From NCBI RefSeq assembly GCF_000174355.1, contig NZ_ACIS01000010.1, positions 1 to 64,000 on the forward strand: a stretch of 64,000 nt of DNA, given 5' to 3'. Under the pieces are notes generated by a model. The model ran no database searches and was not told the origin of the DNA. It worked only from the letters and a program-made list of their open reading frames with translations. Each line of letters opens with the position of its first letter. The stretch's first letter is position 1. Made by a program: the position numbers and the translations under genes. This DNA is from Pseudogulbenkiania ferrooxidans 2002. Its GTDB lineage: Bacteria; Pseudomonadota; Gammaproteobacteria; Burkholderiales; Chromobacteriaceae. Below are positions 52,505 through 62,100 of the stretch, piece after piece.

Positions 52505-53239
52505 TTATTGCATCGGCGTCAGCAACTGGCGCAGGAACTGCTTGGCCCGATCGTGCTGGGGGTTCATGAAAAACTCCTCAGGCTGGGCTTCTTCGATGAT
52601 CTGGCCATGATCGACAAACACCACCCGGTCGGCCACTTCGCGAGCGAAGCCCATTTCATGGGTCACCACCATCATGGTCATGCCCGATTCCGCCAGGTCT
52701 TTCATCACGCGCAGCACTTCACCGATCATTTCCGGATCCAATGCCGACGTGGGCTCGTCGAACAGCATTACCTGAGGTTGCATGGCCAGGCCGCGGGCGA
52801 TAGCCACACGCTGCTGCTGCCCACCGGAAAGCTGTGCCGGGAAGGCGTCTTTCTTGTGGGCCAGTCCCACGCGTTCTAGCAATTGCAATGCCAGCTTCTC
52901 GGCAGCCGCCCGTTCCATCTTCTTAACCATTAGAGGTGACAATGTGATGTTGTCAAGTACAGACAGGTGCGGGTAGAGGTTGAAGTGCTGGAACACGAAG
53001 CCCACTTCGGCGCGCAGCGCGTTGAGATCGGTCTTGGGGTCGACCACGTTCTTGCCGTCCACCCAGATCTCGCCGGAGTTAATCGATTCGAGCTGGTTGA
53101 CGGTGCGAATCAGCGTGGACTTGCCCGAGCCGGACGGGCCGCACACCACCACCACCTCGCCGGCCGCGACATTCAGGCTGACGTCGTTGAGGACATGCAG
53201 GTCCTTGAACCACTTGTGCACGTTCATGAATCGGATCAT
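52505..53239 (-). CDS. glnQ: Second polar amino acid ABC transporter ATPase (GlnQ-like)
   Basis: 244 aa. It has Walker [10 protein letters not shown], signature [15 protein letters not shown], Walker [15 protein letters not shown] and H-loop VVTHEMGFA. It is clearly a paralogue of the gltL product at 49104 (both read KWFKDL/KWYGDF near the start). It is first in the same-strand cluster, upstream of gltI, with no permease of its own nearby. It could serve the same permease pair or another transporter. Confidence 0.92.
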   Translation of the reverse strand: MIRFMNVHKWFKDLHVLNDVSLNVAAGEVVVVCGPSGSGKSTLIRTVNQLESINSGEIWVDGKNVVDPKTDLNALRAEVGFVFQHFNLYPHLSVLDNITLSPLMVKKMERAAAEKLALQLLERVGLAHKKDAFPAQLSGGQQQRVAIARGLAMQPQVMLFDEPTSALDPEMIGEVLRVMKDLAESGMTMMVVTHEMGFAREVADRVVFVDHGQIIEEAQPEEFFMNPQHDRAKQFLRQLLTPMQ

Positions 53240-53381
53240 CGTTACCGCTCTTTCTGTTTACTGATTTTCATTTATGTTTCAATACGTTACCTTTGCCTGC
53301 CGGCAGCAGGCCGGCGTGCCGCGCCACGATTTTCGGGGCAGGCCGCGGCCGGCGCAAGCTGCAACGCAGCAAGGGCCGGGG

Positions 53382-54158
53382 TCAGCGCCGGCTGCTCAGC
53401 AGGTTGGCCATGGCCACGTACTGCTCCACCGTCAGGTTCTCCGGGCGCAACCCCGAGTCGATGCCGAGCGCGGCGAAGTCCGCCTCGTCCAGTACGCCCT
53501 TGAGGTTGTTGCGCAGCGTCTTGCGGCGCTGCGAGAAGGCCAGGGTGACCAGGGCCTCGAGCTCGGCTTCGTCGGTCGCCACGCCGCAGCGGCCGGGCGC
53601 CGGGATCATGCGCACCACGGCCGATTCCACCTTGGGCGGCGGCCAGAAGGCGCCCGGCGGCACATGCAGAATCTGTTCCATTTCAAAGCGATACTGCAGC
53701 ATCACCGTGAGCCGGCCGTAATCGGCGGTGGACGGTTCGGCCACCATGCGCTCGATGACTTCCTTCTGCAACATGAAGTGCATGTCGACCACGCGGTCGC
53801 CGTAACTCGCCAGGTGGAACAGCAGTGGCGTGGAGATGTTGTAGGGCAGGTTGCCGATCAGCTTGAAGCGCGTGCCGATGCTGGAAAAATCGAAGGCCAG
53901 CGCGTCGCCTTCGTGGATGGTGAGGCGCTCGGGCGGGAACTCGCTTTTCAGCCGGCTGATGATGTCGCGGTCGATCTCGACCACGTGCAGGTGCGGCAGA
54001 CGCGCCAAGAGCGGGCGGGTCAGCGCGCCCAGGCCCGGGCCGATCTCGACCACGATGTCGCCGGGCTGCGGGTTGACCGCGTGCACGATGCTTGCGATCA
54101 CGCTGGCGTCCTGCAGGAAGTTCTGGCCGAAGCGTTTACGGGGTATGTGTTTTGTCAT
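53382..54158 (-). CDS. rsmA: RsmA (KsgA), 16S rRNA dimethyladenosine transferase
   Basis: 258 aa. It dimethylates two adjacent adenosines near the 3' end of 16S rRNA. The start KRFGQNFLQDASVI, SAM-binding VVEIGPGLGALTRPLL, the NLPYNISTPLL catalytic motif and the KVESAVVRMIP region are conserved. It ends about 140 bp from the ATPase gene. Confidence 0.96.
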   Translation of the reverse strand: MTKHIPRKRFGQNFLQDASVIASIVHAVNPQPGDIVVEIGPGLGALTRPLLARLPHLHVVEIDRDIISRLKSEFPPERLTIHEGDALAFDFSSIGTRFKLIGNLPYNISTPLLFHLASYGDRVVDMHFMLQKEVIERMVAEPSTADYGRLTVMLQYRFEMEQILHVPPGAFWPPPKVESAVVRMIPAPGRCGVATDEAELEALVTLAFSQRRKTLRNNLKGVLDEADFAALGIDSGLRPENLTVEQYVAMANLLSSRR

Positions 54159-54444
54159 GGGCTTTCGTCATGAAGCGCTCATCCGATCCATGACGGATGG
54201 CGAAAAAAAGAGTGGCCGGTGTAGCTTTTTTGTCTCACTGGCGTGGCAAAACGACATGAAAATCAATCGACATTAAAATACCCATAGAAAAATTTTCTAT
54301 CGCCACGCCGATTTTGCCACCCTGCCCGTACCCGGGCGGACCGTCCCGGCGCCGGGGCGGGGTGGGCAACGCGGCATTTCGTTCGGAAAACCGAACAGTA
54401 TTGACGGCGCCGGAACGGAAATCCGAACCTTGCGGCGTCAGCGG
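54159..54444. other. Intergenic region upstream of rsmA with palindromes
   Basis: 286 bp without a gene. It includes an AT-rich stretch (54230-54300) with a 17-nt palindrome ATAGAAAA-A-TTTTCTAT (54284-54300), and a GTTCGG-AAAA-CCGAAC hairpin near 54380-54395. The second could be a small terminator for the gene at 54445; the first looks like an operator or promoter element for rsmA. Confidence 0.5.
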
Positions 54445-54861
54445 TCAGCGTGTCAGTACCTGCAGCGTCAGCGCGATGGCGGCGTAGCGCAGCCCCTTGC
54501 CGGCAGTCAGCCACAGCACGCTCGGCAGCAGCGGCAGGCGCAGCCAGCCCGCCGCCAGCGGCAGCGCGTCGCCGATCAGCGGTACCCAGGCCAGCAACAG
54601 GGTGGCCGGGCCGAAGCGCTCGAACCAGCGCGCGATCCTGGGCGACAGCTCCTTCCTCGGCGCAAGCCGCCCCAGCCACAGGCTGCTGACGCTGCCGGCG
54701 GTGTTGGCCAGCGTCGCCAACAGCAGGGCCGGCCACAACCAGTCGGGCCACTTGTAGAGGAAGGCGGTGAGCGCGAGCTCGGAATTGCCGGGCAGCAGCG
54801 TGGCGGAGAGGAAGGCCGAGGCGGCCAGCCCGGCCAGCGCCAGCGCCGCCGTGTCCATCAT
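54445..54861 (-). CDS. YqaA-family small membrane protein (DedA-related)
   Basis: 138 aa with about three to four hydrophobic segments. The pattern SAFLSATLLPGNSE near the N-terminus and LLAWVPLIGDALPLAAGWLRLP in the C-terminal half mark the SNARE-associated/YqaA family. Its start ATG 54861 overlaps the cyaY stop (ATGA), and a second ATG follows directly. Function unknown; related DedA proteins help lipid-carrier handling. Confidence 0.88.
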   Translation of the reverse strand: MMDTAALALAGLAASAFLSATLLPGNSELALTAFLYKWPDWLWPALLLATLANTAGSVSSLWLGRLAPRKELSPRIARWFERFGPATLLLAWVPLIGDALPLAAGWLRLPLLPSVLWLTAGKGLRYAAIALTLQVLTR

Positions 54862-55175
54862 TCGGCGAGCTCGAAGTCCTGGCCGGAGGCTTCGCGTATG
54901 GCCTGCGACAGGGTGGTGAAGAATTCGGCGCCGTCGCGCGCGGCAAGCCACTGACCGTCGCTCAAGGCGAAGTGGTAGCCCCCGCTCTTGGCGGCGATCC
55001 ACAGTTCGTGGTTGCTGCTATGGCGGTTGACCACGATCTTGGCGCCGCTGTCGAACTCGATTTCCAGCACGTTGCCGTTGGTGAGGAAGTCGGCGTCGAG
55101 GCCGGCGTCGTCGATGGCGTTCTCGATGCGGGCGAAGATGCCGTCGGTCAGGATGAGGAATTCGCTGTCGGTCAT
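54858..55175 (-). CDS. cyaY: CyaY, bacterial frataxin
   Basis: 105 aa. It regulates iron-sulphur cluster assembly by binding iron and IscS. The acidic N-terminal helix (MTDSEFLILTDGIFARIENAIDD) and the central VNRHSSNHELWIAAKSGGYHF sheet are typical. It is translationally coupled to the YqaA-like gene and divergent from lptM, the common betaproteobacterial arrangement. Confidence 0.95.
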   Translation of the reverse strand: MTDSEFLILTDGIFARIENAIDDAGLDADFLTNGNVLEIEFDSGAKIVVNRHSSNHELWIAAKSGGYHFALSDGQWLAARDGAEFFTTLSQAIREASGQDFELAE

Positions 55176-55347
55176 GTCGTCTTGTCCAGTTGGGTCGGCG
55201 CGCCGCCGTATGCCGGTTTCGCCAGGCGGACGGGCCAGGACAGCCCGGATGGGCTGCGCGGGGAGGACCGCCGGAAGAAACGGGCGCTATGTATCGGCAC
55301 GGCGCGCTTTGCTAGTATCGTAATTTTGCCACATCGGACCCGCCTCC

Positions 55348-55473
55348 ATGCGAACCATGATCTCCCTCGTGGCCTTGTGCCTTATCGTCACGGCCTGCGG
55401 CTACAAGGGCCCGCTCTATCTACCCAAAGACGCGCCGGCGAAACACCGGCACCACGATGCCTCGGCGCCGTGA
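55348..55473 (+). CDS. lptM: LptM (YifL)-type small outer-membrane lipoprotein
   Basis: A 41-aa protein begins MRTMISLVALCLIVTAC, with a lipobox ending in Cys17, then GYKGPLYLP, the short hallmark that inserts into the LptD/LptE complex and helps LptD mature. The tail is Ala/His-rich. It is divergent from cyaY. In many relatives lysA follows, but here it is followed by a terminator and an aminotransferase gene. Confidence 0.9.
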   Translation: MRTMISLVALCLIVTACGYKGPLYLPKDAPAKHRHHDASAP

Positions 55474-55488
55474 CCCCGGCCCACTGCC

Positions 55489-55513
55489 ATGCCCCGCCTG
55501 CCGGGGCATTTTT
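55489..55513 (+). terminator. Rho-independent terminator of lptM
   Basis: ATGCCCCG (55489-55496) and CGGGGCAT (55502-55509) form an 8-bp stem directly followed by Ts to 55513. Confidence 0.85.
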
Positions 55514-55594
55514 CATCGGGCCCGCCGTTGCGGTGGCGGACCCTGCCGCCGCCATGGCCTAGAATGATCCGCATTGCGTTTGTGGAGTGACCCC

Positions 55595-56692
55595 ATGACC
55601 CGTTTTGCCCGCCATCTCGCGCATCACCCCATCGTCAATCCGTTTCCCGGCATCATGAAGCTGGAAGCGGCGCTCGGCCACCCGATCCGGGCGCGCATCG
55701 GCTCCAACGAGAGCATGCCGCAGCCGGCGTCGCCGCTGCTGCAGTTGCTCGGCGCCGCCGGGGCCGAGCTTGCACGGCTCTACCCCGATCCCTACGCCCA
55801 CGCGCTGCGCACGCGCGCCGCGGCGCTCAACGGCGTGACGGCGGACGAGGTGCTGTTCGACACCGGCGCCGACAGCCTGATCCTGCTGACGCTGCGCCTG
55901 TTCTGCAACGTCGGCGATACCGTGGTGAGCACGGCGGGGACGTACCCGACCTTGCGCTACTTCGCCGAGGGCGTCGGCGCGCAGGTGGTCGAGGTCGACT
56001 ACGCCCGCGGCGACGGCCTGCTGGCGCCCGATCTGGCGGCGCTGGCCGAGGCCGCCCAGCGGCAGCGGGCGGCGCTGGTCTACCTCGCCAACCCGGACAA
56101 CCCGAGCGGCCACTACCACCGCGCCGACGCCATCGCGCGGCTACGCGCGGCGCTGCCGGCGGACTGCGTGCTGCTGCTGGACGAGGCCTACCTCGACTTC
56201 TGCGTGGACGAGGACGACGCGCCGCCGGCCGGGGTGCTGCCGAACACGGTGCGGCTGCGCACGCTGTCCAAGGCCTACGCGCTGGCCGGGCTGCGCGTGG
56301 GCTACGCCATCGCCGCCGCCGAGATCGTCGCCAAGGCCGACCAGATCCGCCCGCAGTATGCGCTGTCGGCAGTCGCCCAGGCGGCGGCGCAGGCGGTGCT
56401 GGACGAGCCGGACTACGCGCGCCGGCTGATCGCCGACACGCTGGCGCTGCGGGCCAGGTTGGCCGAAGCGCTGTGCGCACGCGGCCTGAGCGTGCTGCCC
56501 AGCCGCACCAACTTCGTCGCCATCGCCTACCCGGACGCCGCCGTGGCGGAGCGCATCCAGCGCGCGCTGCTGGCCGACGGCGTGGCGGTGCATCGTCCGC
56601 CGCATGCGGCGATGAAGCATCTGCTGCGCGTCACCGCCCATCCGCAGGCGCTCGACGCAGCGGTGCTGGACGCGCTGGCAGGCTCCGCCTAG
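55595..56692 (+). CDS. HisC-like pyridoxal phosphate aminotransferase
   Basis: 365 aa, fold type I class I/II. Visible motifs are IGSNESMPQPASP near the N-terminus, YPDPYAHALRTRAAALNG, the YLANPDNPSG cofactor segment, LLLDEAYLDF, and the PLP Lys in RTLSKAYALAGLRVGYA. It most resembles histidinol-phosphate aminotransferases, but it stands apart from any his gene here, so another substrate is possible. The start is ATG 55595 with GGAG upstream. A TTGGCCGAA word lies in the coding part (56459-56467). Confidence 0.87.
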   Translation: MTRFARHLAHHPIVNPFPGIMKLEAALGHPIRARIGSNESMPQPASPLLQLLGAAGAELARLYPDPYAHALRTRAAALNGVTADEVLFDTGADSLILLTLRLFCNVGDTVVSTAGTYPTLRYFAEGVGAQVVEVDYARGDGLLAPDLAALAEAAQRQRAALVYLANPDNPSGHYHRADAIARLRAALPADCVLLLDEAYLDFCVDEDDAPPAGVLPNTVRLRTLSKAYALAGLRVGYAIAAAEIVAKADQIRPQYALSAVAQAAAQAVLDEPDYARRLIADTLALRARLAEALCARGLSVLPSRTNFVAIAYPDAAVAERIQRALLADGVAVHRPPHAAMKHLLRVTAHPQALDAAVLDALAGSA

Positions 56693-56758
56693 CCATTACC
56701 AGACGCCTTCGCAACCACGACGCGAAGGTCCGTGAGCAGGGCCGCCGACCGTTCAGGG

Positions 56759-56848
56759 AGCACGGCAAGCGCTCGCTGAGCGGGTCTCTGCGTGTCAATC
56801 CATCGTCGAGCCAAGCGAAAGACCGGCACGCAGGGATTTGCCCAGCGC
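56759..56848. repeat. Dispersed intergenic repeat, copy 2
   Basis: The stretch ACGGCAAGCGCTCGCTGAGC followed by GGTCTCTGCGTGTCAATCCATCG closely matches 63430 onward, and the following GAGCCAAGCGAAAGACCGGC and ACGCAG correspond to the small hairpin block of copies 1 and 3. It lies after the aminotransferase stop. The hairpin stem here is imperfect, suggesting decay. Confidence 0.65.
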
Positions 56849-56891
56849 CAGCGGCGCAGGCGGCGCAACCCCGACGACGAAGTCAGCGCGG

Positions 56892-57224
56892 CTAAGGCAA
56901 ATGGGAATAATGCACCGCCAGCCAGACCGTGGGCTGCTCGGGGTCGGTCCAGTCGACGCGGTGGCGGCGGTGCGGGGCGATGTCGAGCCAATCGCCCGGG
57001 CGGAGGTCGCGCGGCACACCTTCGTCCTCAAACAGCAGCTTGGCCTCGCCGGCAAGCAGCAGCACCCATTCGCCATCGGGCTGATCGAACCAGTAGCCGG
57101 GCGGGCTGGCCTGGCCGAACGAGACGATGCGTTCGATCTTGACGCCGGGCTGGCGCAGCAGGGTGTGGAACGCTTCCTCGGCGCCGGCGGCGGGGAGGTC
57201 GTTGAGCAGGTTGTGAATCGGCAT
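56892..57224 (-). CDS. Small cupin-domain protein
   Basis: A 110-aa single cupin. Residues ~45-105 contain the two cupin motifs in weakened form: GEWVLLLAGEAKLLFEDE and [16 protein letters not shown] metal-site His cluster is only partly visible (HRRH). Function unknown; such proteins are often sugar- or acid-binding. The dispersed repeat copy 2 ends about 40 bp from its stop. Confidence 0.85.
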   Translation of the reverse strand: MPIHNLLNDLPAAGAEEAFHTLLRQPGVKIERIVSFGQASPPGYWFDQPDGEWVLLLAGEAKLLFEDEGVPRDLRPGDWLDIAPHRRHRVDWTDPEQPTVWLAVHYSHLP

Positions 57225-57326
57225 CGGCGTGCTCCCGTGAGCGGCCCGGACGGCCCAGGGTCGGGCCGTCCCCTGACTGGATCATAGCCAAGCCGCCAGC
57301 GCTTGCCGGCACGGCCGCGCTCGAGG

Positions 57327-57335
57327 TTGGCCGAA
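57327..57335 (+). repeat. TTGGCCGAA repeat word
   Basis: One copy with the full extended flank lies 14 bp beyond the stop of the diguanylate cyclase gene. Confidence 0.6.
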
Positions 57336-57348
57336 GCCCGCAGCGGCG

Positions 57349-58896
57349 TCACACAGCGGCCAGCACCACGCGGTTGCGGCCCTGCTGCTTGGCCTGGTAG
57401 AGCGCGTCGTCGGCTTCCCGCAGCAGCGCCTCCGGGGTTTCGTCGGCGATGCCGGCGGCCACGCCGATCGACACCGTCAAGGCCGGCAGGCCGGGCACGC
57501 GGTACGCTTCGACGCGGGAACACAGGCGTTCGGCCACGCGTTCCGCGCCGATGGCGTCCGCCCCCGGCAGCAACATGACGAATTCCTCGCCGCCCATGCG
57601 GCACACCACGTCGCCCTCGCGCGCGCTGTCGCGCATCAGCTGCGCCAGCGCGGTGAGCGCCTGGTCGCCGGTATCGTGGCCGTAGCTGTCGTTGACCGAC
57701 TTGAAGAAGTCGATGTCGATCATCAGCACCGCGAACGGCTGGCGGCTGTATTTCCAGTCGTCCAGCACGCTGTCCAGTTCGCGCCGGTTGCCAAGGCCGG
57801 TGAGGGCATCGGTATTCGATTCCTGGCGGAAGCGGTTGAGCTGCTGCTGCATGGCGCGCATCCCCACCAGCAGCGCCTGTTTCAGCTGCTGCGCCTCGAA
57901 GTACCACGAGCGCACCGCCTCGATGCGCGGCGTGGCGCCGTGGCTGTCCATGGCGGCGGCCTCGCGCGCCAGTTGCCGCAGCGGCCGCGCGATCTGCAGC
58001 GACAGCCACCACACCACCACGATGATGATCAGCAGCAGCGGCGCGGCGTACTTGGCCATGGTCAGCATGAGCTGGTCGAGCTCGGCCAGCGCCTGCGCCC
58101 TGGGGCGCTGCGACACCACGCCCCAGTGCGCGCTCGGCACGTAGGCGTAGCCGGCGAGCATCGCCACGCCCTGGGTGTTGGTCACCGGCCGGGCACCGCT
58201 CTGGCCGCGCATCACGGCCGCCACCACCGGGTTGCCCGAGGCGTCCTGCATGATGCGGGCGGGGTCATGGTGGAAGATCAGCCGTCCCTTGCCGTCCACC
58301 ACGTAGAGGTAGGAGCCGTCGCGGTAGTAGTGCTCGCCCAGCAGGCCGTGCAGGATGTTCTTCTCGCGCAGCCGGATCGAGCCGCCGACGTAGCCGCGGT
58401 AGCGGCTGGCACGGTCGAACAGCGGTTGCGAGATCATCACCACCAGTTGCCCGGTGACGGCACGGTAGGGTTCGGAGATCAGCGGACTCTGCCTGGCCAG
58501 GGCCTCGTGCGCGCCGGGACTCTCCGGGCGCCGGCCGACGAGCTGGGGCAGGAACGTGGCGGCGCGCACCACGCCGCGTTCGTCGAACACCACCAGGGTG
58601 TTGAAGCTGTCGGAGGAGCGCTGCAGCAGGTCGAGCTCGCGTTGCAGCGCGGCGGCGTCGTCCATGTGCTCGACCAGCCGCTCGGCGTTGACGCGCAGGT
58701 TCTGCTGGGTGGCGCGCAGAAAGACCTCGGTGTTGTAGGCCACCTTGGCGGCGTAGACCCGGTGCGCTTCGAGCGTGTTGCGGATCAGGATGTCGCGCTG
58801 CACCTGATAACCGGAGTAAAAGCCGTTGATCACGGCGAGCAACACCGCGGTCAGGGCCAACAGCAGGATCAGGCGGCGCAGGTCGAAACGGAGCAT
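57349..58896 (-). CDS. Membrane diguanylate cyclase with dCache sensor
   Basis: 515 aa. Two membrane helices (residues ~8-30 and ~283-300) flank a periplasmic dCache_1-type sensor of about 250 residues (VVFDERGVVRAATFLPQ, and YLYVVDGKGRLIFHHDP). A HAMP-like linker follows, then a GGDEF domain (~350-515) with the catalytic GGEEF and an RxxD inhibitory site directly before it (REGD), so it should make c-di-GMP and be product-inhibited. The ligand is unknown. Confidence 0.94.
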   Translation of the reverse strand: MLRFDLRRLILLLALTAVLLAVINGFYSGYQVQRDILIRNTLEAHRVYAAKVAYNTEVFLRATQQNLRVNAERLVEHMDDAAALQRELDLLQRSSDSFNTLVVFDERGVVRAATFLPQLVGRRPESPGAHEALARQSPLISEPYRAVTGQLVVMISQPLFDRASRYRGYVGGSIRLREKNILHGLLGEHYYRDGSYLYVVDGKGRLIFHHDPARIMQDASGNPVVAAVMRGQSGARPVTNTQGVAMLAGYAYVPSAHWGVVSQRPRAQALAELDQLMLTMAKYAAPLLLIIIVVVWWLSLQIARPLRQLAREAAAMDSHGATPRIEAVRSWYFEAQQLKQALLVGMRAMQQQLNRFRQESNTDALTGLGNRRELDSVLDDWKYSRQPFAVLMIDIDFFKSVNDSYGHDTGDQALTALAQLMRDSAREGDVVCRMGGEEFVMLLPGADAIGAERVAERLCSRVEAYRVPGLPALTVSIGVAAGIADETPEALLREADDALYQAKQQGRNRVVLAAV

Positions 58897-59128
58897 GACG
58901 GTTTCCCAGCGCGAGAACAGGGGGGTGAACGTGCCGACGCCGCCTAGTCGCGGTGTCGGGCTGCGAGGCTAGCCATCGCCGTGTCGGGGCATGCTACTGA
59001 TGCTGAAAGAATAGGAAAAGTCGGCGCGGTTTGGCAGCAAAAACCGCGCGGCAAGGAGGACTAGCAGCCTGGCCGATGCCAGGCGCCTCCCGCGGAGGGG
59101 CCGCCTGTCCCCCTCCGGCGAAACCCGC
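58897..59128. other. Intergenic region, nothing recognised
   Basis: 232 bp between the diguanylate cyclase start and the helicase stop. I see a probable promoter zone for the cyclase but no specific motif, repeat or gene. Confidence 0.5.
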
Positions 59129-62100
59129 TCAGCCCCCCTTGAGCAGTTGCAGCAGCGCGTCGGCGTCGAGCTTGGCGCTCAGTTCGCCGCCTTCCAGCAG
59201 GCTGTCGGCCAGGTCGCGCTTGGCGGCGTGCAGCGCCACGATCTGTTCCTCGATGGTGTGCTCGGCCACCAGCCGGTAGACGGTGACCGGGCGCTGCTGG
59301 CCCATGCGGTGGGCGCGGTCCGAGGCCTGGTCTTCCACCGCCGGGTTCCACCACGGGTCGAGGTGGATGACGTAGTCGGCGGCGGTGAGGTTGAGGCCGG
59401 TGCCGCCGGCCTTGAGGCTGATCAGGAACAGGTCGCCCTGGCCGGCCTGGAAGGCGTCGACGCGCGCCTTGCGCTCCCGCGCCGGGGTGGAGCCATCGAG
59501 GTACTGGTAGGCGATGCCGCGCTCGTCGAGCCAGGCGCGCACGATGGCGAGGTGATCGACGAACTGGCTGAACACCAGCGCCTTGTGACGGTTCTCGAGC
59601 AACTCGTCGGCGATCTCGGCGAACGCCTTGAGCTTGCTGCCGGCGAGCTCGCTGTCCGGCAGCGCCAGGCGCGGGTGGCAGCAGAAGCGGCGCAGCCGGG
59701 TGATTTCGGCCAGCACCTTGAGCGGCTTGTTGTCTTGCTCGCCCAGCGCGTCGAGCTTGTCCACCGCCTGCTGGCGCAGCGCTTCGTAGAGATGCAGCTC
59801 GTCGCCGGACAGCGCCACCTTGAAGGTGATCTCGGTGCGCGGCGGCAGCTCGTCCAGCACCTGGCTCTTGGTGCGGCGCAGGATGAAGGGCTGGATCAGC
59901 GCCTTGAGCGCCTTGCGCGCGTTCTTGTCGCCGCGTTCGACCGGGACGGCGAAGCGCTGGTTGAAGCGTTCCTGGCTGCCCAGCAGGCCGGGGTTGAGGA
60001 AACGGAACAGGCTCCACAGCTCGCCCAGGTGGTTTTCCACCGGCGTGCCGCTGGCGGCGAGCTTGAAACCGGCCTGCAGGCCAAGCACCGCCTGGGCGCG
60101 CTTGGTGCCGGCGTTCTTGATCGCCTGCGCCTCATCCAGCACCACGCTGGTCCACGGCACCGCGGCGAAGGCGTCGGCGTCCTGCTGCAGCAGGCCGTAG
60201 CTCACCACCACCAGGTCGAACGGCGCCAGCGTGTCGAGCGCGCGCTGCTGCTGGTAGGAACGCACCTTCAGGGTCGGCGCGAAGCGCGCGGCTTCGGCCA
60301 ACCAGTTGAGCGCCACCGAGGTCGGCGCCACCACCAGTTGCGGCCCGGCCGGGGCGCGTTCCAGCAGCAGCGCCAGGGTCTGCACCGTCTTGCCGAGCCC
60401 CATGTCGTCGGCGAGACAGGCGCCCACGCCCCAGCGCGCCAGCCGCGCCAGCCAGGCGTAGCCTTCCAGCTGGTAGTCGCGCAGCTCGGCCTGCAGCGTG
60501 GAAGGCGGCGTGGGCTGGTAGTCGCCGAGGCTGGCCAGCGCGGCGAGCTGCTCGCGCCAGGCGGCGTCGGCCTCGAACTGGCCGGCTTCCCGTTCCAGCT
60601 CGGCCAGCAGCGGCGCGGTCAGCGCGGAGAGGCGGATGGCGCCGTCCTTGCCGACGTGGTCGGCCACCAGCGCCAGCTCGTCGAGGCGGCGGCGCATGGC
60701 GTCGGTGAGAGCCAGCCAGTCCTGCTCGCCCAGCTTGAGGAAGCGCCCGGGATTGGCCTGCAACAGTTCCAGCAGCTGGCGCAGCTGCAGCACGCGGCCG
60801 TCGTCGAGTTCGAGATCGCCGGACAGCACGAACCAGTCGCCCTGCTTTTGCAGACCGAACTTCATCTGCGCCAGGCCGCGCCGCGCCTTGATGCGCATGC
60901 GCTCGCCCTCGGGCCAGACGCATTCCAGCGTGGCCGGGTCGACCGCCTGCAGTTCGGACAGCACTTCCAGCGCCGCCTGCGGCTCGGCGAGCTGCCATTC
61001 CTGGCCGTCGCCGTCGGCCTGGGCGAGCGCCGGGCAGGCGTCCAGCACCGCCTGCAGCGCCTGCTTTTCCGCTTTCAGCTGACGCCGCGTCTGCAACGCC
61101 TTGCCGTCCACCTCGCCCACCAGGTTTTCCAGCCCCTGGCCGGGCTTGCACCAGGCGCCGCCGGGCAGCGGGCGCATCAGCAGCTGCAGCCGCAGGCCCT
61201 GCTCGAGCGGCAGGAGGTGGGCGTAGAGCCGGGCGTCGGCCGGCACGGTGTCGATGTGCGCCGCCAGCTCGGGCAGGTCGGAGTGGATCGGCACCAAGGG
61301 CGCGATGCTGGTGATGGCCTCCATCAGCTGCGCCTTGGCCGCCAGCGGCACGGTCAGTTCCTTGCCGACGATGGCGGCGATCTGGCGGATTTCCTTGCTC
61401 ACCGGGTAGACCACCAGCCGTGTCGGCGTGTCCTTTTCCCACACCACCTCACTGTCGGCGCCGACCCGCGCCGGCGTCAGCTTGAGCTGGATGTGGGCGC
61501 CGCTTTCCTTGAGCTGCAGCGCCACCTGGCCGGCGGCGACGTCGATGCGCACGTCGGGGGCGTCGGCCCAGAACAGCGCCGGGTGGCCGACCAGCGCCGG
61601 CAACGCCTTTTCGCCGTCGAGCTCGTAGCTGGAGCCGCCGTAGTAGCCGTCGTAACTGCGCTGGATGTGGCGCATGACGTTGCGGTCCTGCTCCAGCAGG
61701 TAGTCGGCGCTGTCGGCCTCGTCCAGCAGGCGCTTGAGCGCCACCGCGCGGCCCTTGCTCCACTGCCCCTTGGCGCCGAGCTTCTGCTCGCGCGGTTCGA
61801 GCAGCACGCCGTGGCGGCCGGCGCTGACGAACCAGGCGAGCCGGGTCGGATTCGGCGCCGCCTGGCGCGCCTCGGCGGCCTTGCCGGGGGCCAGCGAGGA
61901 GAGCGCGGTGAGCGCATGCTGCCAGGCCTCGCGGCGCTGGTAGAGCTCGAGCAGCGGACGCGCACCGTGCCGGCTGTGCCAGTCCGGCGTGCTGCGGGGC
62001 TCGCCGAATTGCCGTTCCAGCAGCGCCTCCAGTTCTTCGACCACGCGCTGGTAGCCTTCCTGCTGCATGCGCTCGCGGAAGGCGTGCAGCGTGGCTTGCC

